A stretch of DNA of 64,000 nucleotides from positions 8,134,001 through 8,198,000 of the forward strand of contig NC_045150.1 in NCBI RefSeq assembly GCF_008831285.2. The letters run 5' to 3'. Of the stretch, positions 35,301 to 48,084 are shown in pieces. The DNA is from Nymphaea colorata (taxonomy: Eukaryota; Streptophyta; Magnoliopsida; Nymphaeales; Nymphaeaceae). The stretch's first letter is position 1, and each line of letters begins with the position of its first letter. Below the pieces are notes generated by a model. The model ran no database searches and was not told where the DNA came from. It worked only from the letters and a program-made list of their open reading frames with translations. Position numbers and translations under genes: made by a program.

Positions 35301-36915
35301 TGGTACATGAAGGTACCCCAAAAATTAAGGTAGATTCATGGAACGCTACAAAAAGGTTTTATGAATTTGCCTCTTAACTTTTTTAGCAGGTTCTATATGA
35401 AGCAGATTCATGAAACCGTATATCATCATTCTATTAGCCAAACAACCCCTAAGGAGTTCCCTGGTTTCGTTGTTGAATATGAGATGTTGGTTGAGAAAAT
35501 AGCTAGGGCTGATCCATCAGACATAGTTGCAGGTTATTATTAACTCGAATACCATCTAATTAAGAACTAAAGAGCGACCAAGAAAAACATGAATTAAAGA
35601 GCAACCAATAAAACATGATGTTAAGGGAACCTTTTTTTTTTCTTGCTCCATCATGAAACTCATCGAATGAAGCTATAATTTTACATTTTCAATTGACGAC
35701 ACAAAAATACATGATAAACAATAGAAGGGCAACACAAGATAATCACACCATTACTCCATGTTCTATTAGCTAAACGACCTCTTCGGGATTATATATCACA
35801 AGATTTTGAGCAAGCTCATTTATTGATCTAAATTTCTAGACTATGCTTTGCATTTTTGTTCATACATTAAGTCAGTTTACAAAGTTAAAAATCATTCTAG
35901 CTTATCACATTAGAAGTAATGTTCAAATTATCGATACGCTTGAAAAAGACGCCAGATTTTGGTATGATTCTCCATTTAAATAGCTTGTTTTATGCAAATG
36001 GGTATTATGATTATAGTTGAACATCATGTCCTACGACTAGATAGAACTACCAATCTTAACTTATATCATGGTTGATGCAAGCTCTACTACATAGAAAACT
36101 AAAAAGAAACCAAAAGTTTAAGCTCTTAATTAGCAAAGGCAGACTAGAGATGTGTAGCACTGAAATGTTGTGAATTATCACAAACTATGTCCTTATTGAT
36201 AGATTTTGAAATTTGTCATCATTGTGATAATTATTAATGCATATGCATATAGTTTCCAATACAAGTTTTTGTCAGGACTGAACAGATTGAAATTATTTAT
36301 CATGTTTTACATGACAACGTTCAAAGAATAGATATCCAGATTCAATCCATTTCTTCTTCAAATCAATTTCAAAGCAATTCCATGGGCCAAGAATCATTTC
36401 AAGCACTTCAGAGAAGTTGAGGATGATTGATTATTGGTCCCAACTTATTAGAGACTACCAAAATGCATTTGTATATGCCAAGATCATCTGATCGTGGACA
36501 TTGATTGGGGTTGACTTAGATTTCCATTACCATTAAAACAACTTACTAATTTCATTTGGCATGTTATGTAATAGTTTTTCAACCGAGGGTGGGCGAAGCC
36601 GCCTGGGGTTACGAACTACGAGGGTAGGACAAAGGTTTATGAGTTGTCAGCCATATTCTACAAGAATTTAAGATCAAATAATTACATTTGCGGGAGTATT
36701 TTAGTCTCCAACGCTAATGTAGTACTCCGGCTCCATGTGGCTGACGCAAGGAGATTCGACGTCAGTCCTCAGAGTTTTGGGGGTTTTTCCATTTTCTATT
36801 AGTTTTCTGCAGACTCTTTCTATCGCGCTCGGTAAATCTCTCCTTTCGAGCTTTCTTCCTGTCCCCATTCTCGTTTCTCCACCAAAACTTTTGTGGGTGT
36901 TTTCTGTTTCTGTTC
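32301..36915. other. 4.6 kb intergenic region
   Basis: No supported gene on either strand. It holds a GC-rich patch at about 32925-33005, an (AT)n microsatellite (34282-34307) and a MITE-like stretch at 35290-35455 bounded by ATTTGGT and GCCAAACAACCCC. GTGGGCGAAGCCGCC near 36590 looks like a worn end of the CAGTGGCGGAG family. The last part is the promoter of the cyclic phosphodiesterase gene. Confidence 0.5.
34282..34307. repeat. (AT)n microsatellite
   Basis: About thirteen uninterrupted TA units in intergenic DNA. Confidence 0.9.
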
Positions 36916-38878
36916 ATGTCCACGGAAGGAGGAGAAGAGCAGATGGAGGTGTACTCGGTCTGGGCAATCCCTCCAGAAACGGTGAGACCGAGGCTGAAAG
37001 CATTGATGGAAAATCTCAGAAACAAGTTCGGGGGACCCGAGTTCGGTCCCCACATCACCATGGTAGGCGCCATCCGCCTGAATCGGAAGGACGCGATCGC
37101 CAAGCTCGTCGCTGCTTCCGAGGGGCTCAAACCGATCAAGTGCCGCATAAGTTCCGTCTCCAAAGGAACCTTCTTCTATCAATGCATCTATCTTCTTGTT
37201 CATCCGGACGATGAGGTGAACTTTCTCTTTCTTATCAGGCTCTGCTTCCGTTTTTCGGGATTATCCTGTACAAGATTAATGCAACATGAAGTTTCGTTTT
37301 GTGATGGAGGCCATCTGACAAATAAACTGATTTTATTTCGAAGCTTGGAGTTTGTGCTTATAATTGATGTACAAACATCCAAATGGCGTTTGAACTTTAA
37401 TTAGAACTAAAGATGCATGCTATTCAATACTGCGATCATGAAGTCTTCTTGATTGATTTGAGTTTCAGTTGGATGAGTTCATGTGGTGCTCGGCTTAATT
37501 CCGCGGCGGTTGAGGCAATATTGATATACAGTTGTTCTCATAGGTGGATAAGATATCAGAAACTTGAAAATAAGGACGGTGATTGCCCAACCTGTGATTT
37601 TTTGTCACGTTGCGGCATTTGATTAAGCATGACAATTAGAAGGTGTTCACTTGCTCAAGGAGCACCGAAAGATTATACAGGCTATACCTTTTTTGTTTGT
37701 GATTTTGATAAAGGAGTCATAAGAAACTGTGGAAATTCAGAAGCCGAGGTGCTAAAGTAAAAGGTCCCAATTGCCTCTCAAAAAGGATGGCACCCTCAAT
37801 TATGCATTCTAAAGTTATCTGATTGCTAAGACGTTGTTGCCTTGTCTTACCTCAGACAAGTTAGTATGACTTTGGACATAGAATTGTATGTCCTCTACAA
37901 AAGACATATGTACCTGCCAAATTAGTCACAAAATTTTTTTTCTCTTGCTCAGGTGATGGAAGCTAGTCGACATTGCTGTGGACATTTTGGATATGTGAGC
38001 TCAAGCCGTGAGTAGTTATTTTAGTTGCTTATATATTCATTTTGTTATTATTCTGAACACCATGTGGTGGGTGGTTAATTTGAAATTTTGCTTTCAACAT
38101 ATTAATGCATGAATGTCGGTCACCATGATCCTTGAAGGCATTAGCAGAGGTGCACATATTGAATATCTAGTGGACGTGTAGTACTGTAACATAACCTATG
38201 AGCGCCATCATCTCAACTGGAGCTATTGGTAACACCTCCCCGGTAGACTCTTAGATGTTCTAATACCTAATTATGTGTTTCAGGAGTCTGCAGGTATCAG
38301 CATACAAATGAAGTCCCTGTCGGGTTTTGGTGTATATGTAAATGAAACTAAACATATATGAGTTCTTCTGGCAAAAACATTAGAGTTGGAAGGTCATGCC
38401 TCATAAACAATAGACCGTGATAGCAATTTTTCAGGGTCCTATTACACAACCTGGGTGCCATAATTTGACATTGTCAAAGTCCATGTATTCTTAAAGCTGG
38501 TGCTTGAAACTGCGTAGAATCCTTTTCTGTTTCTGTAAGGAGTCCGAAATCCTTTTTATATGCTTTCAGTAAGAAAAGTGCCTGCGGTAATCAAAGTATT
38601 TAAGAAATTCTCTATGTTCACTACTTATGAAACATGAATCTTGTAAGATTATCGATTCATTGATTGCAGCCTACATGCCACATTTGAGTCTTTTGTATGG
38701 AGATATCTCGGAGGAGGAAAAAGACAAGGCAATAGAAAAGGCTAAAGCCCTCGACAATGTCATAGATCAGCTGGAGTTTGAGGTGTCCACTCTTGCTCTT
38801 TACAGAACTGACACTGAAGACAAAACCCTTGAGTCATGGGAGTTGGTAGCTGACTGCAAACTTCGAGATGGAAACTAA
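36916..38878 (+). CDS. CPDase: plant cyclic phosphodiesterase (2H phosphoesterase)
   Basis: Three exons, 36916-37215, 37953-38007 and 38670-38878, with GT-AG borders give 187 residues (the Arabidopsis enzyme At4g18930 has about 181). The family hydrolyses ADP-ribose 1'',2''-cyclic phosphate, a by-product of tRNA splicing, to ADP-ribose 1''-phosphate. The two catalytic H-x-T/S motifs are both present: GPHITMVG with His46 and MPHLSLLYG with His123. Family blocks VYSVWAIP, KGTFFYQCIYLL and the C-terminal YRTDTEDKTLESWELVA are also clear. The ATG at 36916 is followed by a short acidic leader (STEGGEEQ). A second in-frame Met ten residues in (MEVYSVW) aligns better with the Arabidopsis start and could also be used. 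The middle exon of 55 nt encodes the VMEASRHCC segment. The protein is expected to be soluble and cytosolic. Confidence 0.95.
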
Positions 38879-39949
38879 TGGATTACTTCGAAGCAGAGGG
38901 ATAATATCTTCTGTAACTCGGTATTGTGGTTGTGGCTTTCTGGTCACAAAGAGACCTGGTCCATAGTAATGCAAGTCTCGTGCATGGTTATAATAAAAGC
39001 TTGTGTCTACATGGGACTACAAGCAGTTGGGAGTTTGTAAAACTTCTTCTGTTCTTTTTGAACTGAACGAATGACTGGATTTTATTTACCGTCATCCTTT
39101 TCAACTTCTAGAATAACTTCTTTGTCTTATCCTTCACAGAAAACTTCCAATGCTTAACCATTTCAAGAACCTCAACTTTATTTTTCCACATCATGCAGAT
39201 TGATTGCCCATTCCTGTATTAGTTTTTGCTTCTTGATAGTGTTCAAAATGTCGTAGATTGAATTGTTCACCTTTGTTGCAAGTCTCTCTCTGTGCCCTTT
39301 TTCGATTGGCTCACTGGACATAAGTGTAGTCTTCACTATAGAGCGACTCATTAGGATTTCATCCTGTGAAAATGTTTATTTGTTTCTGCAGCATCCAGCA
39401 TCTTCTTTATATACCACTGTACAAATATAACTGTCATGCTTCAGGCTACTTCAATTGCTTCCTTCCTGCATGGATTGCAAAGATTGTGGTTGTTACTGGA
39501 GAATGAGCTGAGGGATAACGTTAAGGAAGTTCATGGTTGAATTCTGCTGTCAGCAATTGGTTGGCACCAATTTTTTTCTGATGTGCCCCTTTCAGATTTT
39601 TTTGGGGTTAAAAACCGACCTAATTTTTGAGAAATTATAAGTAGCCACTTCAATTTATTAAATAATTCATTGGCACACGCTTTATTAATGAAAAATGTTA
39701 AAATATACTTAGAATGACGGCTTTAATTTTAATTAAAAAAAAAAAAGAAAATTTCTTAACAGAAGAAATTTCACAAATCGCAAGTTTTAAGCTTATTCTC
39801 AGTTTTCGTCTCTCACTCCGTCTCTTCTCTCTTTCTCTTTCCCTCCACGGGTGGATATTTTACTTCGGATGAAAATGTAAGGAAGCTTATAAAATTATTG
39901 TGAATTATGAAAAGACTCTCCATTCAGAAGTATTTACTTTTGTTGAGGG
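38879..39949. other. 3' flank of the CPDase gene
   Basis: 3' UTR and AT-rich intergenic DNA, with an A-tract at 39735-39746 and a CT-rich tract near 39815-39846. No gene is seen. Confidence 0.45.
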
Positions 39950-42900
39950 TAAATGGTAGGACCTAACTCCGGTATAGGCGACAGCCCAGTCCTAGAGTCG
40001 ATCCTACACCCAAGATCCTCGTAGAGGGTCCACACGGGTCTAAAGACGCCTAAAGATTGAACCAACACAACTCAAAGAGGAAACTAAGGCTAGACTCAGA
40101 CCAAACACACTCCTTGTAGCCGGATCTTAGGCTCTAGGCCACCGAAAAACTACAGGAATACTGGACAAATGCGGAAGCGATTCAAAACTATGCAAGGAAA
40201 ATAGCAAATCTAACTAGTCTAAATGAAGTACCTCCCCAAGGCTTGTTCGGGGTTCATTTGATGAATCTTCTGGAATTCTTTGATGATCTGCTGTAGGTGC
40301 TGTTGAGGATGAATTCCAGACGTCAGGTTGTAGCTGAGAAAATCGGGACACCAAGGTGGAAGGTGCTGCAACGCCAAGTAAGACGCCAAGTTGGAGAAGA
40401 TCGCTGGTAAAGTCTTTGATGTCTTCTCTTCAACTCGGTTGCTGCTGCTGGTTTTGACGGAGCTGATACAAATGCTGCTGCTCCGGGTGTGGCAGTAGGC
40501 TCTAGATATAGCTGAGAGAGAGCCTCTTAGCTCAGCCCACTTGGCTGAGTGCCGTGGTAGCACACGGGATCCGGTTGTTTGGTGATAGCAACCTCAATTC
40601 GCTTGGGCGAGTGGATGAAATGCCCAAGGGTGCACACCAAATGCTGTAGTCGTGGCTGGGGATGGGTGGATTCAGCTTGGTCTTAGCTGAGGAATTACCT
40701 AACTACAGTCAATAGAGGAAAGCTCGGCCGTAGAGCTTGGTAATGATCCTAAGTGTGGCTGGCTTAGGGCCGGTTAGGAGCGATAGGGGCTTGGACGGCT
40801 TCGGCTACGGTGTAAGGGAAGATGATCTAAGGGTGTGAGGTCTAGAATGAGGTGGCTTAAGACAAGGGAATGTGGGATGTTGATTAGGAACTGGTGGTTA
40901 GGTTCAAGGATGATTGAACGAGTGGCTTGGGTTTAAATGAGAGAGCTAATGAGGAACTAAGGAGGGTTAGGGATCACGTGAGTGAGTTTGACGTGGGATC
41001 AAAAGGTGGACTCCTACACTTGAACCTAGGATAATCCTCTAGATCTAAGGCTGAAAATTCAAATGTGGTAAGTGGGATGTGATGTGGCTGGGATCTAGGG
41101 ATGGTTAATGATTGAATCACCTAAACTAAAGAGCAAATCCCTCCAAATGTGGGCACTAGTGGCGCCGGCTCCTCCAATGTAGTCAAATGTGGCGAGGTGG
41201 CGCCTTGTGGAATGATGATTCCAAATGTGGGGATTCTCTTCCAAATCACGTGCAAATCAAGGGTCAGATCTTCTCCTAAGGATCTGGATGAAGGGCTAGG
41301 AGAGACTTAGATGGGTAAGGATGAAGCTCGTACCACTTTTTGAAGCTAGAATGTAGGAGTTTCCCCTTAATTCTCGCCTAGAAAATCTCCTCTCCATGCG
41401 ATATCTCCTTGGAGTACTTTTGGACGGACTTACCCTTGGAAATGATGGTCCCACTTCGTGGCAAGGAAGGGCACTTTGGTCCTTGGGTGATGATGACCAG
41501 AATCCCCCAAATGTGGCCGGAATTATGGCAGAGGTCGCCGGAAAACCAGAAGTTCCCGGTGACTTGGTGCTTGCTATCGCCTAGGCCGTTCTTCGCGAAA
41601 CCAATGTGTATCTTCTTCTTTCTTTGCGTGCAATCACCTTATATGGTCCATTCCCATGTCCAAGATGGTCTCACCGTGATTTCTTGAGGATGGGATTCTG
41701 ATTTTGCCGGCGAAATTCCAGAGATGGACCGCGGATGAAAACTAGAATCGATCGACTCTTCTTGTGCCGTTTCCTTGAGTGATTTCTCAACTAGGAAAGC
41801 CTCAATGCCTAGGATCTTCTAAGACACGTAAAACTTAGTTTAAATCAAGTTTCAACCGTGGAAAAGAAGGGAATCTCGGCTGTGACTCGAGACTTCTCCT
41901 CTTCTTGTAAGTCAAACCTTGGATCAAACCAAACCAACGTAGTTGCTTAGCTTTCACCTTAGGAATCCAAGAACTAACCTTGTATGAGGAAACCGTGGGT
42001 TTGCTGTCCTTCCTTGGATGAAGACGCAGCCTCCTTGTTCAACTTAGGCCTCTAATATCTCTGATGTAGCAGAGATATTGCACCCAAGACGTGGCTGGGT
42101 AGATGCGAAGATGAAGACGATGATAACTCCTAGGGCCGTGGCTCACCCAAGAGAAAGCCCTCACCTTCTTCTTCAACGAGAATTGATGTAAATGAAAGAG
42201 AGGGGAGATAGTGAGGAGTTGGGAAGGAGAGGAGAGGAAGACGTGAGGGGGAAGGGGAAGTAGAGGGCCAGCATGCTGGTCTTGGGAGAAGAGATTGGAG
42301 GGAACGTGAGAGAGAGAGAGAGAGAGACACGAGAAGAGAGAGAGAGAAGTGAGGAGAGAGAGAGAGCAAAGAAGCAAATGACCTTGATTTCCCAAAATTC
42401 CATCCATTTACACATGAATCAAAACCTTATATACATGAGTACATAAATCTGGTTCCCATGCATGGAACCAGCCCAAATCCAAATCCAGAACATGCTAAAG
42501 CAAAATGGATCCAAGGCACAACCCGCCTTGGTAAGTTTGAATCCAAAACCGAATTGGCGCAAACTCAAATAAAGCAAATCAAGAAGTGAAAAACGGCTAA
42601 GTCCTAGCTAGACGCCCCTTGAGCCTTGTGAGCTCAAGGTGGGGACCTCGTCCGGGTTGCCGCCCAAACTTCAGACTTGACACATCCCTTAACCTCATTG
42701 AGCTGAGCTCAATTCAGCCAAGAGACCTCCCTAGACTCGTCCTAGACCGACTCTAGAGACTTGGGTTTCGATACGACTCAAGAATGGACCATGGCCTATA
42801 CCAGAGAAGTCCTATGGATCTAGTATCCTAACTCGCGGATTCCCCCAATTGCTGGTCTTCACCTAGTTCATTCATGTCCTAGAGCCGTTGCATATCCTCC

Positions 42901-43018
42901 CGCACCTCCCACTGCATTTGCTCTAGGCTCGAAGTTTAATTCCATTGAGCCGTGATCTCTCACTGTGGCCGTGCCTTTGGCCTTGGTTAGGCCTACTCGG
43001 ACTAAGGCTCGTATCAGT
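39950..43018 (+). mobile_element. probable solo LTR or non-autonomous LTR-type element, 3 kb
   Basis: This block differs sharply from its surroundings: higher GC, few A/T tracts, repeated AAATGTGG and GGCTTAGG-type words, and no protein-like frame over 3 kb. It starts TGTTGAGGGTAAATGGTAGG and ends CTCGTATCA, so it has TG...CA ends. CCTTATATACATGAG near 42425 could be the LTR TATA box about 590 bp from the 3' end, which would make it plus-oriented. It contains a (GA)n tract at 42309-42368. Neither a primer-binding site nor a 5-bp target duplication was found, so the exact ends are uncertain. Other explanations are a truncated retrotransposon or an unclassified repeat. Confidence 0.4.
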
Positions 43019-44952
43019 AAAGATGTTTTATAAATATGTTTGATATTTTTCATTCACAAAGCTTGTATTTGTAAATTATTTTATAAACTTGAGCAGATAT
43101 ATGGAACTTTTCAAACATTAAGTGATTCTTTATACGTAAATAAAAGTTGAACCCACTTGTAAATTTCTCAAGCTTTTAAAAGAAAAAAAAAATTGTACAC
43201 AAACTTGGTAGCTTCTGTTTCACCTGAGAACGATTTTCACGTTATGCCGTTAACAGGGAAATCCTCATTCCCGCGGTTTAGACCGTCGGACATTTATGTC
43301 ACATTTTATATGGAAATTTTTGGACTCAACCTTTGGGCCAGAGAAGATGAAGAGTTTATGGTCCTAGTTGTTTTAAGTTTAGGCCTTCCAGGATTTGATT
43401 ACGAGCTGAACCTGAAAATTTTCATCTTTTTTTGTATCTTTGGATCCATAGTTCATGATCTTCAATTAGCTTATTCTTTTACCAATTTACCAAATACTAC
43501 TGTTGATATAGTCTTCATTCTTTTGTAGGCCCCAAATTCTAGATAAGGTTCTTTCAAATTCGCATCTTCTTGTCCAATACTGACCTAGAGCGGCTGCAAA
43601 ACCCTTGATATGCTCTTTATTCCTGGAAAATGTTCAGTTTTGTTGAAGAGAACACCATGTACTTAGTTAATGCATTCAAGTTTTTCCAGGAGATTAATAA
43701 CTTACTGCCCGAAAAAAAAGGCCAAAAGCATTCCCTCTTGCCCCTTGGGTCTTGGGTTATGTCGGGAACTTAAGTGGAGTACAGTACAATTAGACTGTGG
43801 TAGTTTTACCATTTGCCATTTAAGGGAGTAAAATCTACATGAATCAAACAGACGATATGCCTTTTACATGCCGCCTGCCTGATCAACTATGCTACGCCTC
43901 TTAAGGCCTAGTTAATGGTTTCCTTCCCAAATCTGATGAGATATCTCATGTAAATATTTGAATATGATTTTGTACATTTTAGAAGGAGTCCAGATCAGAC
44001 TTAGAATCAGATAAGATTATATCCATAACTATGTCTGATCTAAATCCAGTCTCTTAACATCTACATATGCATCAATATGAAACAAAAAAACATGAACTAT
44101 TCTGGTTAAGCATCTGATATGGCTGCTGTCATGTACATGAGACAGGCTGGGCATGGTGGGTGAGATGAACAAATTAATAGCTCCATGCTGGCTCACCAAT
44201 CTTAGAGGCCAATTAATGATGGCAGGACCTAGAATTTACTGCATAAACCTAACAACCGGCATTTCCAGAGAAAGATTGTTCATATTGATACATGAATAAT
44301 TTGTTCGTCTCTAAGTCGAAATGGGAGTGCTTGACAGCCTTGAATTCTGATTCTAGAATTAAAATTCTAGAAACAAAATTCCACTTCAAACTGGAAATGG
44401 AATGAAATTTCATTTCTAGTTTCCTGTCTGATGGTCTGAAATTTTGATTTCGAGAATTGAATTAAAATTCCAGAATTGATGAATTAAACACGCACCCTAA
44501 AAAAAAATGAAAATTTTCTAAAAGTCTACAATGATAAATCCACCCCCTAGTGTAGAACCACAATTTTGGATTTTTTGTTCAAGAATGAGACTATAATTCC
44601 TGAATAAAAATTATCTTTTTGATAGCGCAATTCCCAGGACTGAGAATTTTAATTCAGGGGAAAAAGGGGTGGGGTTTCGGCCTCTTCGGGGTATCTCCAC
44701 AACCCTACAAGTACAAGATAGTCAAAAGGTGGTTTCAAACAACTTTTGAGGGCCTTTCACTTTAATAAATTAGAAAGCCATGCTTTTCCGATACTTGGAA
44801 ATCATGTTCCGGTCTAAAAGCAAGGATCTCAAAGAATAGTTTTAATTAGGATGTGAAAAGATCTTTTGATAAAAAGGTGAAACTTTAATACAACGAAACC
44901 ACAATTGATCACCTTGGATCTGAGATCAATGTGGATTTGAAGACTTTGTATC
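43019..44952. other. intergenic, AT-rich with palindromic patches
   Basis: No gene is seen. 44330-44490 is rich in GAATTCTAGAATT-type palindromic steps (ATTCTAGAATTAAAATTCTAG, GGAATGAAATTTCATTTC), as in fold-back MITE cores, but the ends could not be fixed. Confidence 0.45.
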
Positions 44953-45131
44953 CAATGGCAGAGCGCGAGAAACTTCTCGTTAAGGGGCACTTTAAGTTTA
45001 ATTTCAAACTTTAGAAGGTACTCATATGTAAAAAATTAAAAAGTAATAAAGTTTCTATACATATATAAAATAAATTTAGTGGGCTGGTGTGGGCAATTGC
45101 CCACGCCAGCTACAATGTGGCTCGGCCACTG
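44953..45131. mobile_element. hAT-type MITE, CAGTGGCGGAG family
   Basis: About 179 bp from CAATGGCAGAGC to GGCTCGGCCACTG, imperfect inverted ends. The flanks TTTGTATC and ATTGGATC match at 6 of 8. The interior (GGCACTTTAAGTTTAA, ACTCATATGTAAAAAA, AATAAAGTTT) matches the copy at 45493-45629. The GGGCAATTGCCCAC block matches, inverted, the copy at 58402-58564. Confidence 0.7.
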
Positions 45132-45492
45132 ATTGGATCTCAAGTCAAACCACACCTCCAATCGAATCTCAGATCCATGATCTTGGTCTCTTTGGGCATC
45201 TTCTCCCCCTCACAATTAAGAACAGATCACGATCCAAGGCAAACAACTCGACCACGTAAATTGTACATGTATGGCCAATATTAGTTAAGACCACTTTAAA
45301 CGTTGAAACTCAGACCACATAAATAGTCTTTCACAAGGTCGCAACTGCTCCACTATGCAGATTAAATATCAATGGCAGGGCACCCATTATCTCTCAAGCC
45401 CCAATATAATATGTGCTGCAACATTTGAATTTTTCTCTCTGTTCACACACACTCTTTGTCTCTCTTTCTTTCTTTGTTGGTTGGGTTCGTGG

Positions 45493-45629
45493 CAGTGACA
45501 GAGCTAGAAATTTTTGGTTAAAAGGCACTCTAAACTTAAATTTTAAACGTTAACGGGCGGGCACTCATATGTAAAAAAGTGAAAATTAATAAAGTTTTAT
45601 GCAGCAGCTACAACTTAGTTCCGCCGCTA
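45493..45629. mobile_element. hAT-type MITE, CAGTGGCGGAG family
   Basis: 137 bp from CAGTGACAGAGCTAGAA to TTAGTTCCGCCGCTA. The flanks GTTCGTGG and GTTGATGG match at 6 of 8. It lies 360 bp from a related copy and shares its interior. Confidence 0.7.
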
Positions 45630-45701
45630 GTTGATGGGTAGGTAGAAGGCCGTGCAAGTTGGTCTCTCTTTTCCTCTTTCTCTCTCTATGTCTCTCCCAA
45701 C

Positions 45702-45724
45702 ATATATATATATATATATATATA
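45702..45724. repeat. (AT)n microsatellite
   Basis: About eleven TA units next to a CT-rich stretch, between two MITEs. Confidence 0.9.
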
Positions 45725-45951
45725 ACACGCACACATATACATGTAAAAATGTTTGAGATGGCACATTCCGATGATTTTCTTTGTCACCTCCAACCACAAA
45801 AACGGCTGACCAGGTGATGCATAGAGAGGACTCCGGAAAATAGGTGTTCGCAATTTATGATGTGGAGACAAGAAGAGCGTAGTGTGGAATTTCTTGGTCC
45901 ATTTTGGTTGCTTATAGAACGCAACCTTATAATGGCCCATGCCATCGTCTT

Positions 45952-46143
45952 TAGGAGCAGAGCTGGGATTTTGTTTCAGGGCAGGCCAAATAGTTCAACC
46001 TTAGATCTGGATAGGGCCAAACTGAACCCAAATAAAAAAATACATTGCACAACTAACAATTTTTTATTTTTCTAATTAATTTTTTTTAAAAAGTTAGTTA
46101 GGATGGGGTCATGGCCTAGGCGGACCCCCTCCCTCCGCCCCTG
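45952..46143. mobile_element. hAT-type MITE, CAGTGGCGGAG family, perfect target duplication
   Basis: 192 bp from TAGGAGCAGAGCTGGG to CCTCCCTCCGCCCCTG, flanked by perfect 8-bp ATCGTCTT at 45944-45951 and 46144-46151. The interior ATAGGGCCAAACTGAACCCA and GGTCATGGCCTAGGCG matches the copy at 22209-22386, which proves that the two are one family. Confidence 0.87.
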
Positions 46144-46151
46144 ATCGTCTT

Positions 46152-47685
46152 CAACTACACGGCATGACCTTGAAGACGGAAACGAAGCTAATCATATCGC
46201 CCAAATTCAAATTAATTAAAGACAAGATGCACCGAATTCCATGTCTAAGCAAGGTGACCATTCCGGTGTCATTCCATCTCTAATTACGGCCATAATCATG
46301 CTAACAAACGGTATTAACTTCTACTTAACACGGTGACCATTCGGGTGAAAACTTGCTGTGAGGGGTAGACCCTCAATCTTTATTGACAAAAAATGAAATA
46401 TTTACATAAAAAAAAAGTTCAACTAGGGATGAGTGCTTGCACGAGAACCAAAAGTTACCGATCCACTTGTTCAGGAACTCGAGCTCAATGTGGGAGTGAG
46501 TCGGCTCGTCATAGTTTTCATCTCGAGATCACTGCTCCAGAAGAAGTTGGCAAATTAACAGTATTTCCAACCTTTGGATGAACTTAAGAGGGAGGGCACA
46601 CACCACACCATTCCATCTCGGGTGTCTCGCATGCTATCATTTGTAGTTTACAAGAGCATCACTTATGAGAATTGACATGCTCTTATTCTCCGAGTCTCCA
46701 TTTCATATATGAGATTCAATCCTTTAGTCCGTCGGGTTGTGGTTAATAAGTGACAAAGGAAGCTCCTGTAAGACCAAATAGGAAAAATGAAAAAATTATT
46801 AATTTTTCCTTTTTTGAGAAATATGAAACTACCTTTGGAAGCAAATAAATCACTATTAAATGAAAAGGAAAACGCCGTTTAAGAAATCGAGACAATAAGG
46901 ACACTTTGTGAGTGTTACATGAATCTACTCCAAAGATTGAGACAGATTCGTTAAACCGATCACCTTATTCGATTTCCCAGATGTTGCTTAATTTGATTTG
47001 GAAACCGAATTAGATCCAAAAATTTAAAAAAAAATAAATAAAGAAAGGTGATTATTATATCCAAATGTTGGCATGTATTAGGTTTAGATATCCACAAAAT
47101 GGGATATTATCCGATTCAGTACAAGAAAAACCCTATACGATGTCCGTATCCAATTGCTTGAACTCGGATTGGGATTACGTCAGGACACCCACATCCCTAA
47201 TCACCCGATTGACTCGTTGGACCCAACGAATTAAATGGGTCCAAACTTTTCTCTACCAAATCTTAGTTCTACCTAAACTGACTTGATAGACTTAGCTTTC
47301 ACTCTTAGCATGCCTTTACTTTTCAATCTAAACGCTAATATTCTCAAAGACTTTTTGTCCCTTCTTTTTTTTTCTCTCTTTTTTTTTCAGGATTCTCTTT
47401 TACATTACCAATGATTCAGGCGCAATCACTCCTTTGAATATTTTCGTGGACTTTCTGCTAAATATGTCGGAGAGTGCCTCACTTTCAAGAGAAAGTGGGA
47501 CTAATTATCAAGATTAAATTAATCGCTCTTTCGGTTAAAAATTGACCCCTTTATGTAAGTAAGTGAGTAACCGTTATTCTCACGTCATATGTGACGTGCA
47601 AATTTCAACCTAAGTCTGTATGGATAGATGGCTAAGCTCATCATCGTGAGGTTGGAAAATTTGAATCTCAATGAATCAAATCGGT
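46152..47685. other. intergenic, no supported gene
   Basis: AT-rich sequence without coding signal. A few phrases (GAATCTACTCCAAAGATTGAGACAGATTCG near 46920-46950) resemble the worn GATTCATG repeats seen elsewhere in the window. Confidence 0.45.
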
Positions 47686-47693
47686 GTCGCATC

Positions 47694-48084
47694 TAGGGCT
47701 GCACAACGAGCCGAGTCAACTTGGACTCGACTCGCTCGAAAAAACTCGGCTCGTGCTCGACTCATTTAGAAACGAGCCGAGTTCAAGCTTACAATGATAC
47801 TCAAAACGATAAACGAGTTGAATTCAAGTTTCAGGAACTCGACTCGTTTATAATCGACTCGACTTGACTCACAAACTGGCACTCTATAATATTGCCAAAA
47901 CTGGTTTCACAAGTTATACGAGTTAACACTTACACAAGTTAATACCAAACGAGTTAAATGGATTAATCGAGTCAAGTTCGAGCTCGATTTTGTATATTCA
48001 AGCCGAGTTCGAGCTTGCTATAATGAGCTTGAGTCAAGTTCGAGTCGGCCAAGCTCGGCTCAACTCTGTTCATGTGCAGCCCTA
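47694..48084. mobile_element. hAT-type MITE, GAGTCGAGCT family (copy 2, complete)
   Basis: 391 bp. Its first and last 12 bases are a perfect inverted pair (TAGGGCTGCACA...TGTGCAGCCCTA). The flanks GTCGCATC (47686-47693) and GTCGCATA (48085-48092) match at 7 of 8. The interior repeats short steps such as GAGCCGAGT, CTCGACTCG and GAGTTCGAGCT. It is the best-preserved member of the family in this window. Confidence 0.88.

Noticed and set aside
36735-37214. 159-codon plus-strand frame and two long minus-strand frames across CPDase exon 1
   Set aside because: They are shadows of the CPDase coding exon in other frames. They have no motifs.
42039-42415. Overlapping minus-strand frames rich in Ser and Leu
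   Set aside because: They are translations of the (GA)n low-complexity tract in the LTR-like block.
39950-43018. Target-site duplication for the LTR-like block
   Set aside because: TTTAC on the left and GTAAA on the right are reverse complements, not direct repeats, so they do not count as a duplication.
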